Shown here one piece after another: positions 1 through 8,597 of a stretch of 64,000 bases of DNA (its first letter is position 1; every line of letters starts with the position of its first letter). The notes below the pieces were generated by a model. It made no database searches. It was not told where the DNA came from and saw only the letters and a list, made by a program, of their open reading frames with translations. This DNA comes from Sulfitobacter albidus (GTDB taxonomy: Bacteria > Pseudomonadota > Alphaproteobacteria > Rhodobacterales > Rhodobacteraceae): positions 802,501 to 866,500 of the forward strand of contig NZ_CP073581.1 in NCBI RefSeq assembly GCF_018200035.1. The letters are read 5' to 3'. Both the position numbers and the translations under genes were made by a program.

Positions 1-1
1 C

Positions 2-1297
2 ATGGCCATGGCGCTGGCCTGTGCCAGTGGCGTCCGCGAGGGGCTGACGATCCAGCAGACCTTTCTGCTCACGTCTTCGGTCTGGCTCGCGCTTCCCCTT
101 TTTGGGGCGATCCCCTTCGTACTGGGCGCGACCGAGGCGCGCACGGTCGACGCGATTTTCGAAGCGATGTCAGGGCTCACCACCACCGGATCCACCGTTT
201 TCACCGGTCTCGATACGCTGCCCAAGGGATTGTTGATCTGGCGCGCAATCCTGCAATGGCTGGGGGGCATCGGCATCATCGTTGTGGCGATGGTGTTCCT
301 GCCCGAGTTGCGCGTCGGCGGCATGCAGATCTTCAAATCCGAAGCTTTCGACACGCTGGGAAAGATCCTGCCCCGGGCGGGGCAGATCGCAACGCAGATC
401 TCGGGGCTCTACGTGGCGTTCACGCTGATCTGCGCGCTGGTCTACCTGTATTTCGGGATGAGCCTGTTTGACGCGACATCCCACGCGATGACGACCATCG
501 CGACGGGCGGCTTTGCCAATTACGACGCGTCTTTCGGGGCGTTCAAGGGACCGTTGGAATATGCCGCGGCGCTTTTCATGATGCTCGCGGCGCTGCCGTT
601 CGTGCGCTATGTGCAGTTGATTAATGGCAACCCGACCGCGCTGCACCGTGACCCGCAGGTGCGCGCCTTCGTGGCGGTGATCGCGGTGCTGACGCTGGTG
701 CTGATCGTCGTGCTTGAAGAAGGCGTGCATCTGGGCGTCGAGGAATCGCTGCGCGAGGCGGTGTTCAACGTGACCTCGATCATTTCCGGCACCGGCTATG
801 CCTCGGTCGATTACATGCAATGGGGCAGCTTTGCGGTGGCGCTGTTCTTTTTCATCGGACTGATTGGGGGCTGTGCCGGGTCAACGGCCTGTTCGATCAA
901 GGTTTTCCGCTATCAGCTGCTGTTCGCATCGGTGCGCGCGCAGCTGCGGCGCATTCGCTCGCCAAGCGGTATTTTTACGCCGCGCTACGACGGGCGACCC
1001 GTGGGCGAGGATGTGCTGGCGTCGGTCATGTCGTTCTTCATGTTCTTCGTGGTGACGCTGGGGCTGGTCGCCGTGGCGCTGTCGATGACGGGTCTGGATT
1101 TTGTGACTTCGGTCTCGGGGGCGTCGGCGGCGCTGGCCAATATCGGGCCCGGGCTTGGCGACATCATCGGGCCTGCGGGCAACTTCGCCACGCTCAACGA
1201 CCCCGCCAAATGGATCCTGACGCTGGCGATGCTGCTGGGTCGGCTAGAGCTGATGGTGGTCTACGTCATCTTTACAGTGAATTTCTGGAGGGCCTGA
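2..1297 (+). CDS. trkH: TrkH family potassium uptake protein, 5'-truncated by window edge
   Basis: This is the membrane (channel) subunit of a Trk-type K+ uptake system, which works with a cytoplasmic TrkA regulator not seen here. The 431 visible residues are strongly hydrophobic and contain the four pore-loop filter motifs of the family: TTTGST near residue 60, TIATGG near 163, SGTGY near 262 and NIGPG near 381. Full TrkH proteins are about 480 residues, so roughly 50 N-terminal residues lie outside the window and the ATG at position 2 is probably not the true start. The stop codon overlaps the ATG of the next gene by one base, suggesting translational coupling, although the next gene has no obvious link to potassium transport. 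Confidence 0.9.
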   Translation: MAMALACASGVREGLTIQQTFLLTSSVWLALPLFGAIPFVLGATEARTVDAIFEAMSGLTTTGSTVFTGLDTLPKGLLIWRAILQWLGGIGIIVVAMVFLPELRVGGMQIFKSEAFDTLGKILPRAGQIATQISGLYVAFTLICALVYLYFGMSLFDATSHAMTTIATGGFANYDASFGAFKGPLEYAAALFMMLAALPFVRYVQLINGNPTALHRDPQVRAFVAVIAVLTLVLIVVLEEGVHLGVEESLREAVFNVTSIISGTGYASVDYMQWGSFAVALFFFIGLIGGCAGSTACSIKVFRYQLLFASVRAQLRRIRSPSGIFTPRYDGRPVGEDVLASVMSFFMFFVVTLGLVAVALSMTGLDFVTSVSGASAALANIGPGLGDIIGPAGNFATLNDPAKWILTLAMLLGRLELMVVYVIFTVNFWRA

Positions 1298-2901
1298 TGG
1301 CTGATCCGACTGAACGCCCCTTGGGTGCACAGATTTCCCACATGCTCCGCGCCCGCGGCGTCGATACCATCTTTGGCATCCCCGGTGTGCATAATCAGGA
1401 GATGTACCGCGGCATCGAAGAGGCCGGGATCACCCATGTGCTGGCGCGTCATGAGCAGGGGGCCGGTTTCATGGCCGACGGCTACGCGCGGGCGAGCGGC
1501 AAGCCGGGCGTGGCGTATGTGATTACCGGCCCGGGGCTGTGCAACATCATGACGCCGATGGGGCAGGCCTATTCGGATTCGGTGCCGATGCTGGTGATCT
1601 CAAGCTGTCTTGACGAGACGGCGGCACGGCGCGGGCAATTGCACCAGATGAAAGACCAGCGCGCCGCCGCCGAAACGGTCTGCGACTGGTCCGAAGAGGC
1701 CCGCACGGCCGAGGCCGCCTATACGCTGGTCGACCGCGCCTTTGCGGAGTTCAAAACCGCCCGCGCGCGCCCCAAGCATATCCAGGTGCCCATCGCCGCG
1801 CTTGAGGCGCAGGCGCCCCCACCGCCTACGGCAAGCCAGACCGATATGTTGGGGCCGCCTGAGGCTGATCCGGCCGCGGTGCGCCGGATTGCCGAAGCCC
1901 TCTCTCGCGCGCGGCGGCCCGTGTTCGTTCTGGGGGGCGGGGCCGTCGAGGGCGGCAGCCTGTGGCCGCGATTGATGGTGGCGACGGGGGCTGCGTCATT
2001 CACCACCTACGCAGGGCGGGGGTGCGTGCCGCCGGGAACACCGCTTCACTTTGGCTCATGGCTCGCGCGGCCCGATTGCACACGCGTCTTTGCCGCTGCC
2101 GATCTGGTGGTGGTGGTCGGCAGTGAATTGGCCGAGGTCGATCTGTGGAAGCCGCATCTGGGCCATGACTGCGCGATGATCCGCGTCGACATTGATCCCG
2201 CGCAGCTGGGCGGGGACGGGCACCCCGACAGCCATCAGCATCGCGGCGATGCGGTGGCAACGTTCGAGGCGGTCACTGCCGCACTTGACGGGCATATGCC
2301 GACGAGCGACTGGACGCAGGAGGAAATCGCAAAAATCCGCGCGGGCTGGCGGGCGGAGCTGGATGCGGAGCGGCCGGGCCTTCTGCCGGTGATCGATGCA
2401 TTGCAGTCCGCTGTGCCGGAGGAGGCGATGATCTATTCCGACATGACCCAGATCGCTTATGCCGCAAAGGAGGTCTGGGACATGGCGCGCCCTGGCCATT
2501 GGCACCACCCCTACGGCTTTGGTACGCTCGGCTATGCCACCCCGGCCGCCATTGGCGGGGCGATCGCGCGGCCGGGGCTGCCGACGATGGCATTGATCGG
2601 CGATTACGGGTTCCACTACACATTGCAAGAGCTCGGCGTGGCGGTTGAGCTCGGCCTGCCGCTGCCCATCGTTGTGTGGGACAACGCCAAGCTGGGCGAG
2701 ATCGAGGACAGCATGGTGCGCGCCCAGATCGCGCCCAATGCGGTCGTCGCCCGCAACCCCGATTTCTGCGCTTTGGCGCGGGCGTTTGGTGCGCGCGCGG
2801 TTGCGCCCGGGAGCCTAAACGAGATGCGTGACGCGGTGCGCGCGGCATTCGCGGCGCAGGGGCCGACGCTGATCTATCTGACGCCCGCGATCCTGCGCTG
2901 A
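1297..2901 (+). CDS. ThDP-dependent decarboxylase / acetolactate synthase-like enzyme, probably 5-guanidino-2-oxopentanoate decarboxylase
   Basis: A 534-residue thiamine-diphosphate enzyme of the acetolactate synthase superfamily. The N-terminal domain has the ThDP-activating glutamate in RHEQGAGFMADGYARASG (E53). The middle domain is Rossmann-like. The C-terminal domain has the ThDP/Mg motif GDYGF (about residues 435-439), followed by DNAKLGEI. The overall pattern resembles enzymes annotated as 5-guanidino-2-oxopentanoate decarboxylase (AruI, arginine transaminase pathway), but substrate cannot be read from sequence, and a catabolic IlvB-like enzyme or another 2-oxo acid decarboxylase is possible. 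No IlvH-type regulatory subunit is adjacent, which argues against biosynthetic acetolactate synthase. The start overlaps the trkH stop (TGATG) and GGAG lies 6 bases upstream of the ATG. Confidence 0.8.
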   Translation: MADPTERPLGAQISHMLRARGVDTIFGIPGVHNQEMYRGIEEAGITHVLARHEQGAGFMADGYARASGKPGVAYVITGPGLCNIMTPMGQAYSDSVPMLVISSCLDETAARRGQLHQMKDQRAAAETVCDWSEEARTAEAAYTLVDRAFAEFKTARARPKHIQVPIAALEAQAPPPPTASQTDMLGPPEADPAAVRRIAEALSRARRPVFVLGGGAVEGGSLWPRLMVATGAASFTTYAGRGCVPPGTPLHFGSWLARPDCTRVFAAADLVVVVGSELAEVDLWKPHLGHDCAMIRVDIDPAQLGGDGHPDSHQHRGDAVATFEAVTAALDGHMPTSDWTQEEIAKIRAGWRAELDAERPGLLPVIDALQSAVPEEAMIYSDMTQIAYAAKEVWDMARPGHWHHPYGFGTLGYATPAAIGGAIARPGLPTMALIGDYGFHYTLQELGVAVELGLPLPIVVWDNAKLGEIEDSMVRAQIAPNAVVARNPDFCALARAFGARAVAPGSLNEMRDAVRAAFAAQGPTLIYLTPAILR

Positions 2902-2915
2902 GCCCGCCGCGCGCG

Positions 2916-2962
2916 CAAATTTTCGGGGAAAATTTGGGTCCAGAATTTCGTGAGAAATTCTG
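2916..2962. terminator. two adjacent perfect hairpins between convergent genes
   Basis: Two stem-loops lie in the 84-base gap between two convergent genes. The first has 9-bp arms CAAATTTTC (2916-2924) and GAAAATTTG (2928-2936) with a 3-base loop. The second has 9-bp arms CAGAATTTC (2941-2949) and GAAATTCTG (2954-2962) with loop GTGA. Both are symmetric, so they can act on either strand, and they most likely form a bidirectional terminator. The stems are AT-rich, unlike the surrounding GC-rich coding sequence. Confidence 0.6.
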
Positions 2963-2985
2963 TCAGTGCTCAGATCAGCGGTGGA

Positions 2986-4785
2986 TCATTCCCAGCAGCT
3001 GACCAGCACGGTCATCCCGCTGGCCCGCTCCGTGATCTGAAACGGGGTCAGTGCGCGGCTTCCGGTACTTGGCGCCAGCGTCAGCCCGGCCTCGGCCCCC
3101 GCCGCCGCCACAGTCGCGGCATCAAGGGCAAAGCTCACGTCATCGGGCAGTTGCGTGCCGTCCTGCATCCGTGGCGCCACCATACCGATGACCTCACCGT
3201 CCTCGCCCAGAACAGGACCGCCCGCGTCGCCGGCGCGGGTCTTGAGGGCAAGGCGGTTGACGCTGTCCTCGCCATTCAGCCCACGCACGTCGGCAAGCGT
3301 GCCAAAGGTGCTCGACGGGGCGCTCAGCACGCCACCAAAGGAATAGCCCGCAACGGCAACCTCGCTCTTGAGGCGCGGTTCACGCGGCGACAGGGCCGCC
3401 ACCGCAAGCGGGGCAAGTGCTGCGTCGGGGCGCAGCAAGGCCACGCCGCGCGCGCGATCGTCCGCGATCAGCGCAGCGTCGGTATCGCCGTCGATGGTGA
3501 TGCGGCTACAGTTTTGTACTGCCTCGGAAACGGTCGCCACCGCGCCATCCGCCGTCACGAAAAAGCCCGAGCGGGCGCGGATCGGCTTGCGGATCTGCAG
3601 ACCCGAAACAAGGTCGATGGATTGCTCGGCCGCCGTGCCCGCGCCCGGCGACAGAACGCCCGGAAGCCGCGCGAAGGAGCGGCGCATCTCACCCAGGATC
3701 CGGCGGCGTCTTTCCTCGTCGCCCGCGGGCCAGATCAGCGTAAAGCCCTTGATCTCCCCGTCCTGCAATGCGGCCTCGGTATAGCTGATAAAGCGCGCGT
3801 TCTCGCCCACAAGGGTGAACGAACGGTCGCGCCGTTCACGCGCGCCCTGCAATGGTACGATCTCAAGAGTCTGCATGATTTCGTAAAGACCAAAGAGTGT
3901 GTTCTGATCGCCCGGTTGGCTGATCAGCAGCACGCGCGCGGCCAAATCGCCCGTCGCCTCGTAATGGGCGAACGGCGGCTCGTAGCGGTCAAAGGCCACG
4001 GCGCCCGTGGGCACCAGCACTTCGATCCCTGCCTGCGCATCCCGCACCCGGCGCAAATCCATGCCGCGCAGGACGGCGTTGTATTGTTCTTTGAGGGTGG
4101 CGCGCTGCAGTGTGGTCAGCACGCCTGTCGTCTCGAACCCGTTCGCCGCCTGCCACTGCGCCATCGAGCCGCGCGTGCCGCGTCCAAAGGCGCCATCGAT
4201 GGCGGCATTGTAATAGCCCGCCCACTGCAGCATCACCTGCAACTCGCGCCGTTCGGCGGCGCTGAGGGCACGTTCGGAGCGGCGCGCCTCTGCCGGGGTT
4301 TCGTCGACCACGGCGGGTTCGGGATCGGGCTGCGGGGTAGAGGCCTGCGGAGGGGTTTCAGGCTCTGCCTGCGTCGTCTCGGTAGGGGCGGCGGGCACGC
4401 CGGGCGCCGTGATGGCGCCGGTGCCCAGAACATTTGCCCCCACGGGCCAGAATTGGCTGCGCAGGCGGTTGGACGTCTGGATAAAGCTGTCGCGCGGGAT
4501 CAGCCCGTCGCGGCGGTACTGGCGCAGGACCAGTTCGGCATCGGCGCGGCGGTAGGGGCCGACGACGATCGCGTACCAGCCGCCGCCCACGGCAAACCCG
4601 TTCACATCTTCGATCGTGCGCGCGAAATCCTGCGCGCGTCCCGTGGCGCGGTTCAGCGATGGCTGCGCCTCGACCTGCACCCAGACGACATCATCCGGGT
4701 TGCCCGACTGCGCGCGCGTGGGCGAGGCGGAGGACATCAGGCCCACAATCAGGGCAAGGCAGGTGCACAAAAGGATACGGATCAT
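2986..4785 (-). CDS. secreted SPOR / peptidoglycan-binding protein with degenerate trypsin-like domain
   Basis: A 599-residue exported protein. It has a signal peptide (about 1-25, ending TRA before QSG), a SPOR-like repeat (about 32-105, with YAIVVGPYRR), a proline-rich linker (130-165), a peptidoglycan-binding_1 type helical domain (about 180-235, with AIDGAFGRGTRGSM), a middle domain of unknown type, and a C-terminal trypsin-like fold (about 400-570). SPOR domains bind denuded septal glycan, so a role at the cell wall or division site is likely. The protease domain is degenerate: the nucleophile motif reads GDAGGP (A521 instead of Ser), the usual histidine region reads ATVSEAV, and the aspartate region reads DRARGVALL. 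I infer a non-catalytic scaffold or ligand-binding role. The gene is monocistronic and convergent with its left neighbour. Confidence 0.75.
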   Translation of the reverse strand: MIRILLCTCLALIVGLMSSASPTRAQSGNPDDVVWVQVEAQPSLNRATGRAQDFARTIEDVNGFAVGGGWYAIVVGPYRRADAELVLRQYRRDGLIPRDSFIQTSNRLRSQFWPVGANVLGTGAITAPGVPAAPTETTQAEPETPPQASTPQPDPEPAVVDETPAEARRSERALSAAERRELQVMLQWAGYYNAAIDGAFGRGTRGSMAQWQAANGFETTGVLTTLQRATLKEQYNAVLRGMDLRRVRDAQAGIEVLVPTGAVAFDRYEPPFAHYEATGDLAARVLLISQPGDQNTLFGLYEIMQTLEIVPLQGARERRDRSFTLVGENARFISYTEAALQDGEIKGFTLIWPAGDEERRRRILGEMRRSFARLPGVLSPGAGTAAEQSIDLVSGLQIRKPIRARSGFFVTADGAVATVSEAVQNCSRITIDGDTDAALIADDRARGVALLRPDAALAPLAVAALSPREPRLKSEVAVAGYSFGGVLSAPSSTFGTLADVRGLNGEDSVNRLALKTRAGDAGGPVLGEDGEVIGMVAPRMQDGTQLPDDVSFALDAATVAAAGAEAGLTLAPSTGSRALTPFQITERASGMTVLVSCWE

Positions 4786-4909
4786 GGGTCAGGAAACTCT
4801 GAAAAAGCAAATTTGGCGTACATAAGCAGGATTTTGCCCCGATTCCCATACGCTAAACCCCGCGAAACAATCAATTTCGGATGCGTGTCCGCGCCGCCGC
4901 GCGGCCCCG

Positions 4910-4938
4910 TTGACCCCGCCCCATGCGCCGACTAGGTA
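4910..4938 (+). promoter_or_regulatory. putative sigma-70 type promoter for glyQ
   Basis: TTGACC (4910-4915), a 17-base spacer and TAGGTA (4933-4938) lie 45 bases before the glyQ ATG. The -10 context GACTAGGTAG is shared with the putative ispG promoter at 25005. Assigned by eye only. Confidence 0.45.
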
Positions 4939-4983
4939 GAGCGCGGACACCCGCACGCCCCAACATGCCCCGAGGACACCGCC

Positions 4984-5916
4984 ATGGCCGACACGCCCCG
5001 CTCCTTTCAGGAGATCATTCTGCGCCTGCAGAGCTACTGGGCGCGCCACGGCTGCGCGATATTGCAACCCTACGATATGGAGGTCGGCGCGGGCACCTTC
5101 CATCCGGCCACAACCCTGCGCAGCCTCGGCACGCAGCCCTGGGCCGCGGCCTACGTGCAGCCCTCGCGCCGCCCCACCGATGGCCGCTACGGTGAGAACC
5201 CCAACCGCTTGCAACACTATTACCAGTATCAAGTGCTCATCAAACCCAGCCCGCCCAACCTGCAGGATCTCTACCTCGGCAGCCTTGAGGCCATTGGCAT
5301 CGACATGGATCTGCACGATATCCGCTTTGTCGAGGACGATTGGGAAAGCCCGACGCTGGGCGCCTGGGGGCTGGGCTGGGAGGTCTGGTGCGACGGCATG
5401 GAAGTCAGCCAGTTCACCTATTTCCAGCAGGTCGGCGGGCACGACTGCCACCCGGTCTCCGGTGAGCTGACCTACGGGCTGGAGCGTCTTGCGATGTATG
5501 TGCTGGGCGTGGATCACGTGATGGAGATGCCGTTCAACGATCCCGACGCACCGATCCCGCTGAGCTACGGCGATGTGTTCAAACAGACCGAGGAAGAATA
5601 CGCGCGCTGGAATTTCGATGTGGCCGACACGGACGTGCTGCTGCGCCATTTCGAGGAGGCGGAGGCAGAATGCCGCGCGATCCTCGATCAAGCACATGAC
5701 GACCCCAAGACCGGCAAGCGCATCGTGATGGCGCATCCCGCCTACGATCAGGCGATCAAGGCGAGCCATATCTTCAACCTGCTCGATGCGCGCGGCGTGA
5801 TCTCCGTCACCGAACGCCAGGCCTATATCGGGCGTGTGCGCGCGCTGACCAAGGGCTGCGCGGATGCCTTCGTGCAGACCCGCGCGGGCGGCTGGCAGGC
5901 CGAAGACGCAGCATGA
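4984..5916 (+). CDS. glyQ: glycine--tRNA ligase alpha subunit
   Basis: The alpha chain of the bacterial alpha2-beta2 glycyl-tRNA synthetase, which holds the class II catalytic core and charges tRNA-Gly in the cytoplasm. At 310 residues it has the normal family length. The N-terminus ([17 protein letters not shown], then [16 protein letters not shown]) and the block [18 protein letters not shown] are characteristic of GlyQ. The C-terminus contains the conserved helical stretch [20 protein letters not shown]. The ATG follows GAGGACACCGCC, which serves as ribosome-binding site. The stop overlaps the next start by four bases (ATGA), so the small membrane gene between glyQ and glyS is probably translationally coupled. 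Confidence 0.97.
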   Translation: MADTPRSFQEIILRLQSYWARHGCAILQPYDMEVGAGTFHPATTLRSLGTQPWAAAYVQPSRRPTDGRYGENPNRLQHYYQYQVLIKPSPPNLQDLYLGSLEAIGIDMDLHDIRFVEDDWESPTLGAWGLGWEVWCDGMEVSQFTYFQQVGGHDCHPVSGELTYGLERLAMYVLGVDHVMEMPFNDPDAPIPLSYGDVFKQTEEEYARWNFDVADTDVLLRHFEEAEAECRAILDQAHDDPKTGKRIVMAHPAYDQAIKASHIFNLLDARGVISVTERQAYIGRVRALTKGCADAFVQTRAGGWQAEDAA

Positions 5917-6437
5917 GCGGTAAAATCATAGGAATCGTCATCATGATCTCTGCCCTCATCGCAGGCGCTGCGCTGTACTATTTGCAGATCTACGGCTTTT
6001 ACGAAGAGGTCGACGCGCCCGCCGAGGGGGTCACGATGATCTCGCTCGCCGGTCTGGCAGAGCCCATTCCCACCGACAGCTTTGAGGCGATCGACGCCGA
6101 CAGCTCCCCCATCCGCTACCGTGCGTGTTTCACCACGCCATACAGCCTCGCGCTGATGAGCGAGACGTTCCAGCTGATCGAGGACGCGACACCGCGCAAC
6201 GCGCCGGGCTGGTTCGATTGCTTTGACGCCGCAGACATCGCGGCAGAGCTGGACGCGGGCACGGCGCTCAGCTTTCTGGGGGCCAAGAACGTGCATTTCG
6301 GCGTTGACCGGATCGTGGCCGTCACCGAGGACGGGCGCGGCTATGTCTGGCACGAGCTGAATGAATGTGGCGAAAAAGCCTATGACGGCACCATCGTGGG
6401 CGAAGAATGCCCCGACCGTCCCGCAAGCCAAGACTAG
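5913..6437 (+). CDS. small membrane-anchored protein of unknown function (DUF6446-like) between glyQ and glyS
   Basis: A 174-residue protein with one N-terminal transmembrane helix (about residues 4-26, [19 protein letters not shown]) and a soluble remainder, probably periplasmic. The soluble part carries several cysteines in short motifs ([34 protein letters not shown]). I recall this type as the DUF6446 family in Rhodobacterales but cannot verify the assignment here. It overlaps glyQ by four bases and ends nine bases before glyS, so all three form one transcript. Nothing in it resembles a tRNA synthetase domain. Its position may only reflect coexpression with translation, and its function is unknown. 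Confidence 0.7.
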   Translation: MSGKIIGIVIMISALIAGAALYYLQIYGFYEEVDAPAEGVTMISLAGLAEPIPTDSFEAIDADSSPIRYRACFTTPYSLALMSETFQLIEDATPRNAPGWFDCFDAADIAAELDAGTALSFLGAKNVHFGVDRIVAVTEDGRGYVWHELNECGEKAYDGTIVGEECPDRPASQD

Positions 6438-6446
6438 GAGCGCCCC

Positions 6447-8510
6447 GTGGCCGACCTGCTGATTGAACTCTTCTCCGAAGAAATCCCCGCCCGGATGCAG
6501 ACCCGCGCGGGCGAAGATCTGAAAAAGCGCGTGACCGATGGGTTGGTCGAGGCGGGGCTGACCTATGCCTCCGCCGCCGCCTTCACCACGCCGCGCCGCT
6601 TGTGCCTGACGATCGAGGGGCTGCTGGAGGCCTCCCCGCGCACGGTTGAGGAGCGCAAAGGCCCCAAGGCCGACGCGCCCGAAAAAGCGATCGAAGGGTT
6701 CCTGCGCGGCGCAGGCGTTACCCGCGACGCCCTAGAGGAACGCGACACGCCCAAGGGCAAGATCCTCTTTGCAAGGATCACCCGCGAGGGCCGCCCGGCC
6801 GCCGACATCATTGCGGAAGTGCTCGAAGAGACGATCCGCAATTTCCCCTGGCCCAAATCCATGCGCTGGGGCAGTGGCAGCCTGCGCTGGGTGCGCCCGT
6901 TGCAATCGATCCTCTGCGTGCTGTCGCGCGAGGACGGTGCCGAAGTGGTGCCGCTCACGGTCGATGGCATCGTGTCGGGCGATGTGACCTACGGCCACCG
7001 CTTCCACGCGCCCGACGCCATCCGCGTGACCGGTTTTGACGATTACTCCGCCAAGCTGCGCCGCGCCCATGTGATCCTCGACGCCGAGGCGCGGCGCGAG
7101 GCGATCTGGCACGACGCCACCAATCAGGCCTTTGCCAACGGCATGGAAGTGGTTGAGGACGCGGGCCTTTTGCATGAGGTCGCGGGGCTGGTCGAATGGC
7201 CCGTGGTGCTGATGGGCCGCATCGGGGAGGATTTCCTCGACCTGCCCGCCGAGGTGCTGCAAACCTCGATGAAAGAGCATCAAAAGTTCTTTTCCGTGCG
7301 CAACACCAAATCGGGCCGGATCGAGCGTTTCGTCACCGTCGCCAACCGCGAGACGGCCGACAATGGCGCCACGATCCTCGCGGGCAACGAAAAGGTGCTG
7401 AGCGCCCGGCTCGCCGACGCCAAGTTCTTCTGGGAGAACGACCTGCGCGTGGCGACTTCTGACGCCGGCATGCAGGCTTGGGTTGAAAACCTCAAGAATG
7501 TCACCTTCCACAACAAGCTGGGCACACAGGCCGAGCTGATCGACCGTATGGCGACGCTCGCCCGCGAAATCGCCCCGATGGTCGGCGCCGATCCCGATCT
7601 GGCAGAGCAGGCCGCGCGGGTGGCCAAGGCCGATCTGTCGTCGGAAATGGTCTACGAATTTCCCGAGCTGCAGGGGTTGATGGGCCGCTATTACGCCGAG
7701 GCGGCGGGCCTGCCTGCGGAAGTCGCGGCGGCGTCCGAAGATCACTACGCCCCCCTCGGCCCCTCCGATGCCGTGCCCACGGCGCCCGTTTCCGTGGCCG
7801 TGGCGCTTGCCGAAAAGATCGACAAGCTGACGGGCTTCTGGGCGATTGATGAAAAGCCTACGGGGTCGAAGGATCCGTTCGCGCTGCGCCGTGCGGCATT
7901 GGGGATCATCCGGATCGCCGTTGAAAACGATCAAAGCCTGCCTGCATCTGCGCTTTTTGCCAGTGCGGCCCACGATGCCGATGCCCACAACCTTCTCGCC
8001 TTCCTGCACGACCGCCTGAAAGTCTACCTCAAGGATCAGGGCATCCGTCACGACATCATCGACGCCTGCATCGCGATGGAGGGCAACGACGACCTCGCCC
8101 TTCTGGTCAAACGCGCCCGAGCGCTTTCCGATACGTTGAAAACCGACGATGGCGAGAACCTTTTGCAGGCCTTCAAGCGCGCCAACAACATCCTGACGCA
8201 GGCCGAAGAGGCCGACGGTGTCGAATACTCCTACGGCGCGGATGTGAAATTTGCCGAGACCGACGAGGAACGCGCGCTCTTTGCCGCGCTCGATGGCGCA
8301 GAGGCCGCGATCACGCCCGCCATGGCCGCGCAGGATTTTGGCACGGCGATGGGGGCGATGGCCTCCCTGCGCCCCGCGCTCGATGCGTTTTTCGAGGCGG
8401 TGCAGATCAACACCGACAACGCCACCGTGCGGCGCAACCGGCTCAACCTGCTCAGCCGGATCCGCCAGCTGTGCCTTGGCGTGGCCGATTTGCGGCGGAT
8501 CGAGGGGTAA
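6447..8510 (+). CDS. glyS: glycine--tRNA ligase beta subunit
   Basis: The beta chain of the tetrameric glycyl-tRNA synthetase, 687 residues, in line with the family (about 690). It carries the tRNA-binding and HD-like regions that support GlyQ. Diagnostic blocks are the N-terminal LLIELFSEEIPARMQ, the middle TSMKEHQKFFSVRN and KVLSARLADAKFFWENDL, and DPFALRRAALGIIRI before the C-terminal anticodon-binding-like helices. The start is GTG at 6447, chosen because AGGAG (6436-6440) sits six bases upstream and the reading frame begins with ADLLIELFSEE. It is the third gene of the glyQ operon. Confidence 0.97.
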   Translation: MADLLIELFSEEIPARMQTRAGEDLKKRVTDGLVEAGLTYASAAAFTTPRRLCLTIEGLLEASPRTVEERKGPKADAPEKAIEGFLRGAGVTRDALEERDTPKGKILFARITREGRPAADIIAEVLEETIRNFPWPKSMRWGSGSLRWVRPLQSILCVLSREDGAEVVPLTVDGIVSGDVTYGHRFHAPDAIRVTGFDDYSAKLRRAHVILDAEARREAIWHDATNQAFANGMEVVEDAGLLHEVAGLVEWPVVLMGRIGEDFLDLPAEVLQTSMKEHQKFFSVRNTKSGRIERFVTVANRETADNGATILAGNEKVLSARLADAKFFWENDLRVATSDAGMQAWVENLKNVTFHNKLGTQAELIDRMATLAREIAPMVGADPDLAEQAARVAKADLSSEMVYEFPELQGLMGRYYAEAAGLPAEVAAASEDHYAPLGPSDAVPTAPVSVAVALAEKIDKLTGFWAIDEKPTGSKDPFALRRAALGIIRIAVENDQSLPASALFASAAHDADAHNLLAFLHDRLKVYLKDQGIRHDIIDACIAMEGNDDLALLVKRARALSDTLKTDDGENLLQAFKRANNILTQAEEADGVEYSYGADVKFAETDEERALFAALDGAEAAITPAMAAQDFGTAMGAMASLRPALDAFFEAVQINTDNATVRRNRLNLLSRIRQLCLGVADLRRIEG

Positions 8511-8544
8511 GGCGCGCCTGACGCCGCGCACTGTCACGTAACTC

Positions 8545-8572
8545 TTGCACGGCCCTTCCCAGCGCCTATGCT
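8545..8572 (+). promoter_or_regulatory. putative promoter for the PPDK-type gene
   Basis: TTGCAC (8545-8550), a 16-base spacer and TATGCT (8567-8572). The -10 overlaps an in-frame ATG at 8568, which would place that ATG upstream of or at the transcription start. This supports GTG 8598 as the real start codon. Confidence 0.45.
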
Positions 8573-8597
8573 GCACCTGAAACCAAAGGATGCCGCA

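Noticed and set aside
2950..4935. A 661-codon plus-strand frame opposite the SPOR protein
   Set aside because: Shadow of the real gene: arginine- and histidine-rich, no ribosome-binding site, no recognisable family, whereas the minus-strand product has signal peptide and domains.
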